Assembly (NCBI RefSeq): GCF_016808335.1
Contig: NC_053147.1
Coordinates: forward strand, 19,392,913 to 19,456,912
Direction of reading: 5' to 3'
DNA: 64,000 nt
DNA from: Panicum virgatum
Taxonomy: Eukaryota; Streptophyta; Magnoliopsida; Poales; Poaceae
The notes under the pieces are model-generated. The model made no database searches, was not told the DNA's origin, and saw only the letters and a program-made list of their open reading frames with translations. This document shows, piece by piece, positions 34,429-45,367 of this stretch. Numbering within the stretch: the first letter of the stretch is position 1; each line of letters starts with the position of its first letter. A program made the translations under genes and the position numbers.

Positions 34429-35160
34429 TCACTGCGACGACGGCGCCGCGGCGGCGGAGGGCGCCATCCTGGGGGACGTGACGGGGAACAGCGGCAGCAG
34501 CCGCGGCGGCTCGGCGCCCCTCGGGGACGGGTGCAGGAAGAAGCCCTTCCGCGCGATGGCCGCGCGCTCGGCGGCCTCCTCCACGCCCGGTGACGCGGAC
34601 GCCGGCGACCGGTTGAAGGGGTCCGACACCAGCGGCGTGACGGGGCTCCCGAGCGCCAGGGACGGGAAGTCGAGCACGCTGGGCGACAGCACCTCGGGGC
34701 CCGCCTTCCGCGGCGACGCCCCCGCGGCCGCGGCCGCGGCCATCGCCAGCGGCGCGATCATCTTGAGGTTGTTCTTGCCGATCCGGCGCTCGTAGAGCTT
34801 GAAGGCCGGCTTCTTGGGCCCGCCGGCGAGGCCGCTGGCGCCGCCGTGGTTGTGGTGGTGGTGGTGGTGGTTCTTGGCGGGCTTGTTCTGGACCGACGAC
34901 GGCGTGTCGGAGCCGGTGAGCCTCTGCACAACCTGCTTGAAGTTGGCGGTGTCGGCCTGCACGAAGGTGGTCGGGAACGGCGTGGTGTCGATGATGTGCG
35001 GCACGGGCTTGGGCGACGGTGGCACGGGCTGGGACTGGGACTGCGGCTGGCGCGGCGGCGGGGAGGCGGCGGAGGACGGGGAGGAGGAGGAGGTGGAGGA
35101 GGATGGGGAGTTGGGGCCCCGCGCCATGGGGAGGAGTTGCTTCGCCGCAGCAACTTCCAT
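34429..35160 (-). CDS. VQ-motif protein
   Basis: A single uninterrupted exon of 243 residues. The VQ motif FKQVVQRLTG lies at residues 74-83, preceded by TTFVQADTAN. Then follow a His run (~97-104), a KKPAFKLYERR block, and SP-rich segments near the C-terminus (FNRSPASASPG, KGFFLHPSPRG, LLPLFPVTSPRM) with several Ser-Pro sites. Family knowledge: VQ proteins of this type bind WRKY factors through the VQ motif, and SP-rich members are MPK3/MPK6 substrates in defence. The start is the ATG giving MEVAAAKQLL; the open frame runs on upstream, but only to a GTG. Lack of introns is normal for VQ genes. Confidence 0.92.
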   Translation of the reverse strand: MEVAAAKQLLPMARGPNSPSSSTSSSSPSSAASPPPRQPQSQSQPVPPSPKPVPHIIDTTPFPTTFVQADTANFKQVVQRLTGSDTPSSVQNKPAKNHHHHHHNHGGASGLAGGPKKPAFKLYERRIGKNNLKMIAPLAMAAAAAAGASPRKAGPEVLSPSVLDFPSLALGSPVTPLVSDPFNRSPASASPGVEEAAERAAIARKGFFLHPSPRGAEPPRLLPLFPVTSPRMAPSAAAAPSSQ

Positions 35161-35723
35161 GCGCGGTGGGTGGGGGTTCTCTTGCGCGCGCGCGCTGGGC
35201 GTTGGTTCCACCGCGGGGAGGGAGGTGGGTCTGACGGTCTGTGGCGTGGGGAGGCGAGAGGGGGAGTGGGAATAAGAAGAGGATGGGAGGTTAGAGGTGA
35301 TGTATAGTTGGCGTGGGCCTGGGTGGGTGCTGCTCTTCTTTCTCTCTCTAGGATGCAGGTCCTCTCTCTCTCTCCATAGGTTTTATTTATTTTCTTGCTG
35401 GCTTTCAGTTTCAGTTTCTCTCTCTTGACCCAGTGCCTTTTTATGCACTAATTTTTTTGCGACCAGCTTTTCCGCACTACGTATTCTATGTGCAGTTTCC
35501 TCTGTTTTTTTGGTGCGCATGGTGGTTTCGCAGTTTCTCTCGCCAGGTAGTTTCCAGTTGACAGGGTACACCCTCCTCTACTCTACTCCATCTGCAGGAA
35601 ACAACATGTATCAATATCGCTCCTGTTTTTTGGTACAAAGAAATGGACAAATGGTACCCTTCTTTGGCAGAATTTCTCTTCCAGGCAAGCTTGAAATTCA
35701 GTGACTGAAACAAAACACTAAGA
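35161..35723. other. 5' UTR and promoter of the VQ gene
   Basis: It contains CT-rich runs on the plus strand (35336-35375), that is GA-rich in the gene's orientation. No TATA box is convincing. Confidence 0.35.
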
Positions 35724-35958
35724 GGGTGTTTAGTTGATGAAAAAGTTTGTTTTGAGTTTGGGTACCTAACACATTTCATTGTTATTTGACAATTAATATC
35801 CAATCATGAATTAATTAGTGTCATTAGATTTATCTCATATGAATTAGTTAGACTATATAATTAGTTGTTTTTTAACTGTATTTAATGCTTAACGTATGTG
35901 TTAGAAAATTCGATGGGACAAGTAGTGCGCAATTTTTTTTGGAAACTAAACCCCCCCC
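35724..35958. mobile_element. Tourist-like MITE
   Basis: Ends GGGTGTTTAGTTGATG and GGAAACTAAACCCCCCC with an AT-rich non-coding interior, in the VQ gene's upstream region. Confidence 0.65.
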
Positions 35959-36426
35959 GACCGTGTCAAATCTAACTCCTTGAAATTCAGAGCTACTCCC
36001 GACATTAGAAAACGGGAAAGAGAGAGAGGCGGGAGAAGAAGAAAAAACGCAAGCTTGATCCGGTCGCAAGGACAAAGGCTGGATGGAACAGTGGCGTCCA
36101 CAGAAAGATGCTCCTGCCGAGAAAAAAGCAAAGAAAATGCTGCAGGGATTGACTTGGACACCCTAGCCTTGACCCTGTGCAGCCGCTGCTGTCCCGTCGC
36201 TGGCGGTGGGCCGCCGATGCTTCCTCCCCCACGGCCCCACCCGGGCCTCCTCCCCTGCCGCGTCGCCGTCGTCGCCCCTCGTACTTGCCCCCGCTGGCCT
36301 CCGCCGTACCCCCCGGCGGCGCGTGACCGCGCCAGAGACTCCGCGCAGGACGCCGAGGCAATTCGTCGCCCTTCGCCGCCCGCCGTACCAGGAGGCAGGA
36401 GCAGTAAAAAAAAACTCGCGGCACTA

Positions 36427-37478
36427 GCGCTCGTCAGGGTTTACGTTTTCGTTTTTGAAAAAAATTTCGGTGGCCACCGGAAACAGTATACCGGCCGAAA
36501 TTTCGCGGTTTTCCGGTGATTTCGACTGGAAAGAGTTCTCAAATTCAAAATTCCGAAATTTCGGTTTTCCGGCCGGAATTTCGTTGTATTTTACCGGTAT
36601 TCCGGTGCATTTCACCGAAAAATGATGGTAATGGTTGGAAAATGATGGAAAATTATGTATTTATGAAAAAAAATTGAAAATTTTGGCGGAGTTTGGCCTA
36701 ATTATGTCTATATTGATAGATTATAATACACAATATATAATAAACTCCAGCACACAATGAGAAATACAAAATGAAACACACTACAATAATGCAAAGAAGT
36801 AGTATAGTGTAAGTAAATACGCTAGACATTCACGGAAGCTTATAAACTAAAAATAGCTAGCAGCCTAGCACTCAAGCATTTATATATGATAAGGTATTTT
36901 TCGATCATGCAAATCATTACACTCAAGTATTTTTCGATCATGCAAATCATTAGGTATTTCTTGCAATACCATAGCACTCAAAAATTTCAATCATGCAATA
37001 TGCATAACCTATAGGGATTTTTCTATGAAATAAAGCCTTATGATTTCTAACGAATAATCAAAGTTCAAATCCACTAATAAATAATGAATAATCATTACAG
37101 AAAACTCACAGATCTGCGGCTGCGGAAAGCCGGCGATACCGGCCGGAATACCGGTGCCCGGTCCCGGAAAACCGGTGCCCACGCGCGGAAAACCAGCGGG
37201 TCTGTAACGGGTTCGAACCCAAATTATCAATTTTACCTACCAAATCAATTTAGATTTGAATGATTTTAAGTGCTATTAGCTAATAAAAGCCCCTAGTTTT
37301 TTATCATATTTTTTCCCAATTTTTTTGATAGTTATTTATAAATTTTTTTAAATTTTTAAAATTCAAAACGAAAAATACCGGAAAACACCGGTATACCAAA
37401 AGCCGGTGCGGACCGAAAACGAAAAAAACACCGAAATTTCGGCGGTATGCCGCCGAAATTTTAAACCCTGGCGCTCGT
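36427..37478 (+). mobile_element. Non-autonomous hAT element, copy A (1036 bp)
   Basis: The element (36435-37470) starts CAGGGTTTACG, ends TTTAAACCCTG and is flanked by a perfect 8-bp target duplication GCGCTCGT. Both ends are crowded with CCGG- and GAAATTTCGG-type subterminal motifs; the middle is AT-rich and non-coding. A near-identical copy lies inverted at 39673-40707. Comparing by eye I found one substitution (position 36485) and one base of length difference in an A run near 36665. Confidence 0.93.
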
Positions 37479-37761
37479 AGCCTGTAGGTGTATGAACGAG
37501 CGTTAGAAAGTGGGAGGCGGTTAGAAAGGCGCGGCCGGCCTGCCGGCGTGGTGGTGCGGGCTTTTCCGCGGCGGCGTCACGGGACTTTGCTGAAAGGCAG
37601 ACGGGCCGGCCGGCCGGTGGTGGCCTCCGCCGAGTCAATGCCTTTGGAGCTTTTCTGCTTGAACGGAACGGAGACGGGTCGGCGACAGTAGTAGTAGTTG
37701 GTAAGAACTTGAACTGCGCCTCCTCCTCCTCTTTGACCGGTCGCTCCACCCAACCCAAAAT

Positions 37762-38224
37762 CCCTGTTTGGCCCGCGAAAATTTTTGATTTGGTACTGTA
37801 GCAATTTCGTTGTTATTTAACATTTAATCATGGACTAATTATGTTTAAAAAATTTGTCTCGTTATTTACAGTTGAATTGTGTAATTAGTTATTTTTTAAC
37901 TGCATTTAATGCTTCATGTATGTGTTCAAAAATTCGATTTGATAGGTACTCCCTCTATTCAGTTTTGATTGATATATTTCTATATGGCACAATGACCAAG
38001 GGCACCACAAGTGTGCTTATCAATCTAATAAATGCAACAGACTTTTTTTGTTGGTCCTCCAATGGTTTAACTGGAAACTCCTTGTAACTAGTGCTATTTA
38101 TTGTCACAACCCATACCAATAGTAAATATAGCTATTATTTTTGAACATTTAAGTTTTTGAAATATAGCTATCAAAAGTGAATGGAGGGAGTATTGTAGAA
38201 AATTTTTTGAGAACTAAATAAGGC
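37762..38224. mobile_element. Tourist-like MITE split by a Stowaway
   Basis: Outer element from CCCTGTTTGGCCCG to GAGAACTAAATAAGGCC. Its two halves (37762-37948 and 38191-38224) are parted by the Stowaway at 37949-38190. Confidence 0.65.
37947..38192. mobile_element. Stowaway MITE nested in a Tourist-like MITE
   Basis: Inverted ends CTCCCTCTATTCAGTTTTG and CAAAAGTGAATGGAGGGAG, flanked by the TA target duplication of Tc1/mariner elements (37947-37948 and 38191-38192). Element 37949-38190, 242 bp, non-coding. Confidence 0.85.
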
Positions 38225-39664
38225 CTTTAACTTTAGCCCGTAAAATCTCAAGCGAAAAGGGCTGGTGGATTAAAAAACCTTGAGGATTCACAGCTTCGCA
38301 CGGCATCGCAACCTCACATTTCGAATAGTGCCGGATTTTTTTTTTATCCAGGTGAGAACCATCAGGTGAATGTGAATCCACGGCAGGTTTTACTGCGCCG
38401 TGGCAAGCTGGGCAGCAAACTGCGCGCAAGCACAGGGTTGGATCGAGTCAGCCACAGCCACACCGCACACACTGTCCCTGCTGTCCGCTCGCTCTCGTCT
38501 CTGGAACTGGAAGAGGAGAGGAATGGAGGATCCTACCCTAGCGTGTCCGGTGCCGAAGCTGGTAACGGCCGTATTGATGGCCTTCCCAGGACAAACCCCT
38601 CCCCGAATTAAGCCCCGGTCTTTTATTTCCGTATTAGTGCGCTAGGGAGGACAGCCCCCGTACCCTAGTACAGCACTCCGTAATAACAACAGCGTAGTAA
38701 TATCAAGTACGGGTGCTGTGCTAGTGCTTTGCTGCAACGTTCGAGCTGCGACAGTGACACTGCTCGATCTACCCCCCCCCCCCCATGTTCTCGTAGTACT
38801 TGCTTTATTTACTTGTATGTAAACTCCTGCTACGTTTCACGGCCAGCACATCTTTGACGCATAAAATCTTCTTCTGGCAGTAGTAAAAAAGAAATCTGAC
38901 GCATCCACGACCAGCACGGAAAAAGGGTGAGACCGGCGAACGAATTCCCGGCGCACGATGGAAAGACGCGCCCGGAAAGCGGGGGCATCCTGTTCCTCCA
39001 GAGTCCAGACCAGCCCTCAGCGGTCGCGAGAACACGCAAGGCAGAACGGGCGCTTGCTCCGCCGGCCGGTTCGACGCACCTGGGTGGGCGGCCGTGCTCG
39101 GGCCTCCGGACAGTGCGTGCCTCCGGTCCACGGCGCGCAGAATGAGAAGAAAAGGGCGCACGCCAATCGCGTGGCGGCCCGAAAGAAGGGAAGAAAGGAA
39201 GGAGGGAGGGAGGGGGCACACGGAAATGATGGTGCTCGCCACGACCGGCGTAGACTAGTAGTGGTGTGTCCGGTTGAGAGGCGCGTCCGGCGTGTGGGTC
39301 GTGTCGGCCGCTCGTCCCCGGTGGGGTCGGTGCTCGCTTTCTTACGCAGTCACGCGACACCTGAGGTCGAGCCGGTCAATCCTTTCTTTTTCCTCTTCTC
39401 GTAGATGCGCATGAAATTCCATGGCATGGGCTCATACCGGCGGCGTGATTTCGCCCGAGAACCCCGAGGCCCGAGCCGGCGGTTTCCATTGCCGCCGGCG
39501 CCGGGTCTTGCACGCTGGAGACTCGGCCGGCCGGCCGGCACGGGAGACGGAGACGGAGGGAGACGCGTGCCCGAGCGTAGGAAATCAGGCGGCCAGGCCG
39601 AATGCCCCCGGGGCCGGACGGCTTCGCTCGCGCGGCCACGTCACGGGGCACCCAGCCCAGCCTA
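38225..39664. other. Space between the two hAT copies, no gene supported
   Basis: It contains a C-run near 38770-38784 and GC-rich sequence at 38900-39650 with frames open on both strands but no domain. It would be the loop if the two flanking inverted hAT copies paired. Confidence 0.4.
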
Positions 39665-40715
39665 CTAGCGGCCAGGGTTTAAAATTTCGGCGGCATACCG
39701 CCGAAATTTCGGTGTTTTTTTCGTTTTCGGTCCGCACCGGCTTTTGGTATACCGGTGTTTTCCGGTATTTTTCGTTTTGAATTTTAAAAATTTAAAAAAA
39801 TTTATAAATAACTATCAAAAAAATTGGGAAAAAATATGATAAAAAACTAGGGGCTTTTATTAGCTAATAGCACTTAAAATCATTCAAATCTAAATTGATT
39901 TGGTAGGTAAAATTGATAATTTGGGTTCGAACCCGTTACAGACCCGCTGGTTTTCCGCGCGTGGGCACCGGTTTTCCGGGACCGGGCACCGGTATTCCGG
40001 CCGGTATCGCCGGCTTTCCGCAGCCGCAGATCTGTGAGTTTTCTGTAATGATTATTCATTATTTATTAGTGGATTTGAACTTTGATTATTCGTTAGAAAT
40101 CATAAGGCTTTATTTCATAGAAAAATCCCTATAGGTTATGCATATTGCATGATTGAAATTTTTGAGTGCTATGGTATTGCAAGAAATACCTAATGATTTG
40201 CATGATCGAAAAATACTTGAGTGTAATGATTTGCATGATCGAAAAATACCTTATCATATATAAATGCTTGAGTGCTAGGCTGCTAGCTATTTTTAGTTTA
40301 TAAGCTTCCGTGAATGTCTAGCGTATTTACTTACACTATACTACTTCTTTGCATTATTGTAGTGTGTTTCATTTTGTATTTCTCATTGTGTGCTGGAGTT
40401 TATTATATATTGTGTATTATAATCTATCAATATAGACATAATTAGGCCAAACTCCGCCAAAATTTTCAATTTTTTTCATAAATACATAATTTTCCATCAT
40501 TTTCCAACCATTACCATCATTTTTCGGTGAAATGCACCGGAATACCGGTAAAATACAACGAAATTCCGGCCGGAAAACCGAAATTTCGGAATTTTGAATT
40601 TGAGAACTCTTTCCAGTCGAAATCACCGGAAAACCGCGAAATTTCGGCCGGTATACCGTTTCCGGTGGCCACCGAAATTTTTTTCAAAAACGAAAACGTA
40701 AACCCTGCTAGCGGC
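39665..40715 (-). mobile_element. Non-autonomous hAT element, copy B (1035 bp, inverted)
   Basis: The element (39673-40707) is flanked by a perfect 8-bp target duplication CTAGCGGC (39665-39672 and 40708-40715), different from that of copy A. It is the inverse complement of copy A with almost no differences. Because each copy has its own target duplication, they arose by two insertions and not by inversion of a segment. Confidence 0.93.
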
Positions 40716-41198
40716 TCGCGGTCGCGGGAGAGAGGAGGAGATCGCCGAATCCCGAGCGGGGCCCGGGGTGTTCCATCCGCTCCAGCGTGCGGTCGCCACC
40801 GGCTCCGGACACGGGACACCGGAGGGACTCGCGCTCGCTTTCGCGGAGGTTAATCATTGCTGCGGCGCGATGAGTCACCACCGGCCGGGTCAAACGCTGC
40901 GTCGCACCGCGTCGCCGCTGCATCTCCCTCTGGCGAGCGTGGCGTGCGTGGTGGTGGTGGCTCCGAGCCCAGGCGCGCGGATCGCTGGGCCCGTCCACTT
41001 GCTCCGGTCTGCCGCCGTTCGTGGTCACGGCGCGTGGTCGGTCCGCCGCAAGGTTTTGTTCCAATTAACAGCAGTTTAGTGTGAGTAAATTAATTTCAGC
41101 ATATAAAATAAATATTGCTGTTTTTCAAAAAAATAAATATTAAATAAATATGTATTCTAGGTATGTTATGAACCGTAGTCGTTCTATCTCAAATACAT

Positions 41199-41540
41199 GG
41201 GCCCGTTTGCCCTGTTAGGTTTGTGCTGTGTTAGAGCGTGCTAGTGAATAGTGACATTTTGACCGCTAATTACGGTATCAAACAAAGCCAGTTTACACAA
41301 CAAACTTCAGAACCCCGTGCTAGTTACCCTGAAGAATCTAATGAGGTCTTTGACCGCGCGATTAGAGGATGGTTACTGTAGCATCACTATATCAAATCAT
41401 CGATTAATTACCGTCATTAGATTCGTCGCGAAAAATTACACTCATCTCTAAAAAGGTTTTGCAAATAGATCTTATTTAGGCCACCATGCATACGAGATTT
41501 TTTTTGTAGAATGGAATAGAACGGGGAAACAAACAAGGCA
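41199..41540. mobile_element. Tourist-like MITE
   Basis: Starts GGGCCCGTTTGCCCTG and ends GGGGAAACAAACAAGGCA. The core TTTGACCGCTAATTAC and TTAGATTCGTCGCG match the element at 27360. Confidence 0.7.
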
Positions 41541-42645
41541 GATCAAAAAGACAGTAGACAACAACTACTGACGGTAGCAGTGACGGATGCAGGATTGAGC
41601 TCTAGGATGGCTCTCATCTTCTTCTTCCTCCTCTCGTCTCCCCTTCCTTCTTTCTTCCTCCTCAAATTTGTAGGGGGGGTTTGTGGAGGCTCTAATGGAG
41701 TTCCTCGGGGTAGGGGGGGCTAGAGCCCCCCTGCACCCACGCCGGCTCCGCACCTGGAAGGTAGATATCATGAACAGAAACATTCGAATCAACAAATGAT
41801 CCGATCTAGTTCTCATAGGGTTTTACAATGATGACTCAAGTTACAAGGAAGCGCTCCGGCGATGGACGACGTAGATCTGACGAGTCAATGCAAGCAGAGG
41901 AGGTGGAGATGAAAACTAAGACGATGTCGGCGAGCAGCCGTGATAGCGCTTCCCAAAAATTTGATACGTCCCCTACCGTGCAGGGATACGAGAGGATGAG
42001 AGTTTCAGAGATCTGCTCTCCCGCAGCCAATGGCACGCCGGCAACAGGATGAGGAAGACGAAAAGCTGCGCAACGCAATAGAATGAGAGGCAAAAACTTG
42101 GTACCAAATGAGGGCGGCTCATGCACATAAGGAAAATCGCGGTGATTAAGAAACCACGTCAATCGCCATTAATTGGCCAGCTTAATTAGTAGCTCTTATG
42201 CATGCAAAAACATTGGCAAAAAGAAGCGGGTGCCTCACGCGATGCAGGGCAAAACGCGTGCGTGTGTTCTTGCTTTTACTCACCTAATAGTTTCAACTAT
42301 GGTGGCACAACTCAAGTATATAAGTTGGTCTCTCTCCGTCTAGCCAAGCAACTAGCCTATCAGCTCGTGCTCCCGCACAGATTAATCAGAATTAATATAA
42401 AGTTAAATCGTATAGCTTGTTGTAATAGATTTTATTTTATATCACACCTCCATATGTGTTTGATATATATTTAATCGAACCATTTATTTGTGAATTGGTA
42501 TTCTTATCTCTTCTATCACACATGAATACATGACACATATCGTAGGAAATATTTTTATATAAATAATATATTATTAATGATAGAAATATTAATTTAGAAT
42601 TTATGTTGGTGCATTTTAATACTTTTTTATAATTATATATTTTAT
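41541..42645. other. Intergenic, no gene supported
   Basis: AT-rich on the right. The open frames at 41828-42162 lie on both strands and show no known domain. Confidence 0.35.
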
Positions 42646-42875
42646 ATTCAGATTTAGGGGTTACTTTAACTTTCAATATAACCTAATTGGATAATTTATA
42701 TGCAAATTTAGGGGGTTATTTGCATTATTTTTTTTGATAATGTTATAGGTGGGTAATTTACACGAAGATTAGAGGGTTATTTTAAATTTTAATAATAGCA
42801 TAAGTGTGTAATTTAGATTTATTTTAGGGGTTATTTTAGTCTATTTTCATAATGACAGATGTGGGTAATTTATTA
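42646..42875. repeat. Degenerate tandem repeat, period about 56 bp
   Basis: About four imperfect units built from GTGGGTAATTTA, GATTTAGGGGTTATTTT and a TTTTCATAATGNNA-like block, starting near 42650, 42690, 42748 and 42803. Non-coding. Confidence 0.65.
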
Positions 42876-45367
42876 GAAAAGATAACAGATCCAATGACTA
42901 CATGATTACTTGATTAGAGTTGTTAGATATTTTTATTTTATTAGAGTGTTCACCTAGGATCCTAGGTGCCTTCACGTGAAGTCTAAAGAAACCTTCAATT
43001 AGTAATACTTTGTAGTAAGATATGAGACTAAAGTTTGTACCATACGATACATACATGAGTTTTTTTAAGCACATCCATACATACATGCGTGGACCTTTAG
43101 CATTTATTAGAATTATTATTTGGACCGAGACTCAAATCTTCTATGAACAGGGCATATAGCTGCGCCCATGGCGGGTGGGATGCATGTCATATTGGTTGTG
43201 GGTCCCATTGGCTCACCCAATCACAGCGCACGGAGAAGCTCTCGGCCGGCTTGAGTGGGCGTGTAGCAAGACATCTACCTCCTCTCTTCATCTTCATCTA
43301 TGTAGACTCTCAGTCAATTCTCTACCATCTATAATACTTGCTCGCACGCAGTGGTAATTTGTTTGAAAACACAAGTAATGGTAAATTGAAGGCAGGCAAT
43401 ACCTAGTATGATATTCTTTTAGACCGGAAAGAAAGCAAATCGTGGAACCAAATCCAACCATCCCCACATCTAACCCTGACCATGATGGTCTGCTCCTGTA
43501 TTATCTGGACCACCCCTCCTGCCCATGCCTAGCCTAGCTGCTAGCTCACTGCCTCACTCCCCGCTCCTCGCTCTGGCCGGACTTTGTCAACTCCCAGTAG
43601 CTAGCGGCTAGCGCTAGCTCCCAACCCCAGCCCACATCTGGCCCGTCAGCTCGTGCTGAGTGCTCATAGCTAGGCTCATCTGAAAGTAATTCCTCCTCTG
43701 TCCTCTCCGGTCGCTGAAAGTGTTTCCACGGCCGTTCAGTCCTTTGGGACGGTAGGGGAGAGCGAAGTGGCATTCAAACCAGTTCAGAGAAGGAACGCGT
43801 CCGAGTCTGCAGACTGTATCTGCTGCTGTGATCCTTCGCTTTCTCGGGTTGCAGCCCGCACGTCACGCTCGGCGGCCGTGGATCTGTTGACTCGCTTGGA
43901 TTCGTTCCCATTCCCGGGCCGGACCACGCGGAGGAGGACCGGAGGCCGGACCGGTCCGATGCTCCGATGCGCGCTCTATCGGTGATGGCTACGGTCTCGT
44001 CTCCTAGCCGCGCCCCTACGACCCTGATCTCGCAACGCCCAACCGCCGCCGCTCATGGGACCGTGACGGCGTGACCTCACCGCGCGACACTGGCGCACCG
44101 TGACACTGCATCTCGTCGCCGTCGTCTGAGGCTGTGTGCACGGCACGCCTCGGGTGCTTGGAGGAACTAAACTTCAGGGCATTGATGGACGCACGGCGGA
44201 ACGCGTGAAATGCCCGACCGGCGTTAAAAGACGCAGCGATTCAGTGTCGAGAGGAGACGGATTTTCGTTGAGATGGGCGGTGTTTCCTCCGTTGCAAAAT
44301 TGACCGGGCCTTGGGATGGATGGATGGCTTGGGGGGTACTGTACTGATGGGGTTTGTGGAATAGGACTCGGCACCGTCCATTGACGAAACAACAGTAGGC
44401 ACCGGTTTTTTTTTTTTTTTTGAAAGTTAGCACCTATCACCTGAAACAGGCGTTACACGATCAAACCACTCGATTATACCAGCAGCGTGGGTGGGGGTCG
44501 CATTTACATTTTACAGGCCTTAATCCAAACAGGTCCTACAGCTAGCACACGAAGTTCAGGTGTTGCCGCATGCCCGCACAGTAGTGTGTACTCCTGCTCA
44601 TCGTTCAACGGAAGACGACGTCGTAGCTAACATAGCTTACGCTGCAAGTGAAAATCGATTGCAAATAAAAGGGGCAAGTGGAAAAGCACGACAAAGAAAG
44701 GGTAACAGCCTACTACTCGAGAACAAACTACAACAAGGGCCGGGACATCGACGTTACGAGAAATTTGTCTTGCATGAAAAGCGCAACGATCTTGTTCTAT
44801 CAGGGGAGCCAAACAAGTACAAAACCAACAACGAAACAATGTCCTCAGCTCACATTACACCAAGGTTTGGTACAACATCCTATCAAATAAAAAAAAGGTT
44901 TGGTATTACACGCGGCCCATCTTGCAAGTTACAAGAACATCAACAGCGATGACAGCAGCACATCTTCTCCATACTATCATAGCAGCACCCTGCTGTTGCT
45001 CCGGAGCCTTGGGTTTTTGCAACGGAACCCTTACTGCAATCATGCAATGACAAGTCGGTACAAATAAATCTGAAGGATAACTCCTAGCGAGAGCGCCCCA
45101 GGAATCGAGGGGAAGCTCTCATTGGCTGAAGAACAGGGAACCAATTGCCCCCAGAAAACTGAATGCTGTGCTTGTTAGTTGACTGACATGATCTAGTGAG
45201 AGCTGGCTGACATGCAATCGTCTATGTTTTTTACTTTTTTAGGATGGCCACCAATGTAAAGCCGTACAAAGCCAAAGTTCCAAGGCTCAGTGCTGCAGCA
45301 AAATCACGACCTGACTTGGACATTTCGGGAGGAGTTCATATTCTGGCTGTTGACTTCGGCTAGAATT
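42876..45367. other. Intergenic, no gene supported; right end is HOX1A-type gene 3' UTR
   Basis: No frame with a domain on either strand. There is a T16 run near 44405. The last few hundred bases before 45368 are probably the 3' UTR and terminator of the PHD-homeodomain gene. Confidence 0.4.

Noticed and set aside
34429..35211. Longer form of the VQ protein starting upstream at 35211
   Set aside because: The upstream initiation codon is GTG, not ATG. The first ATG is at 35158-35160.
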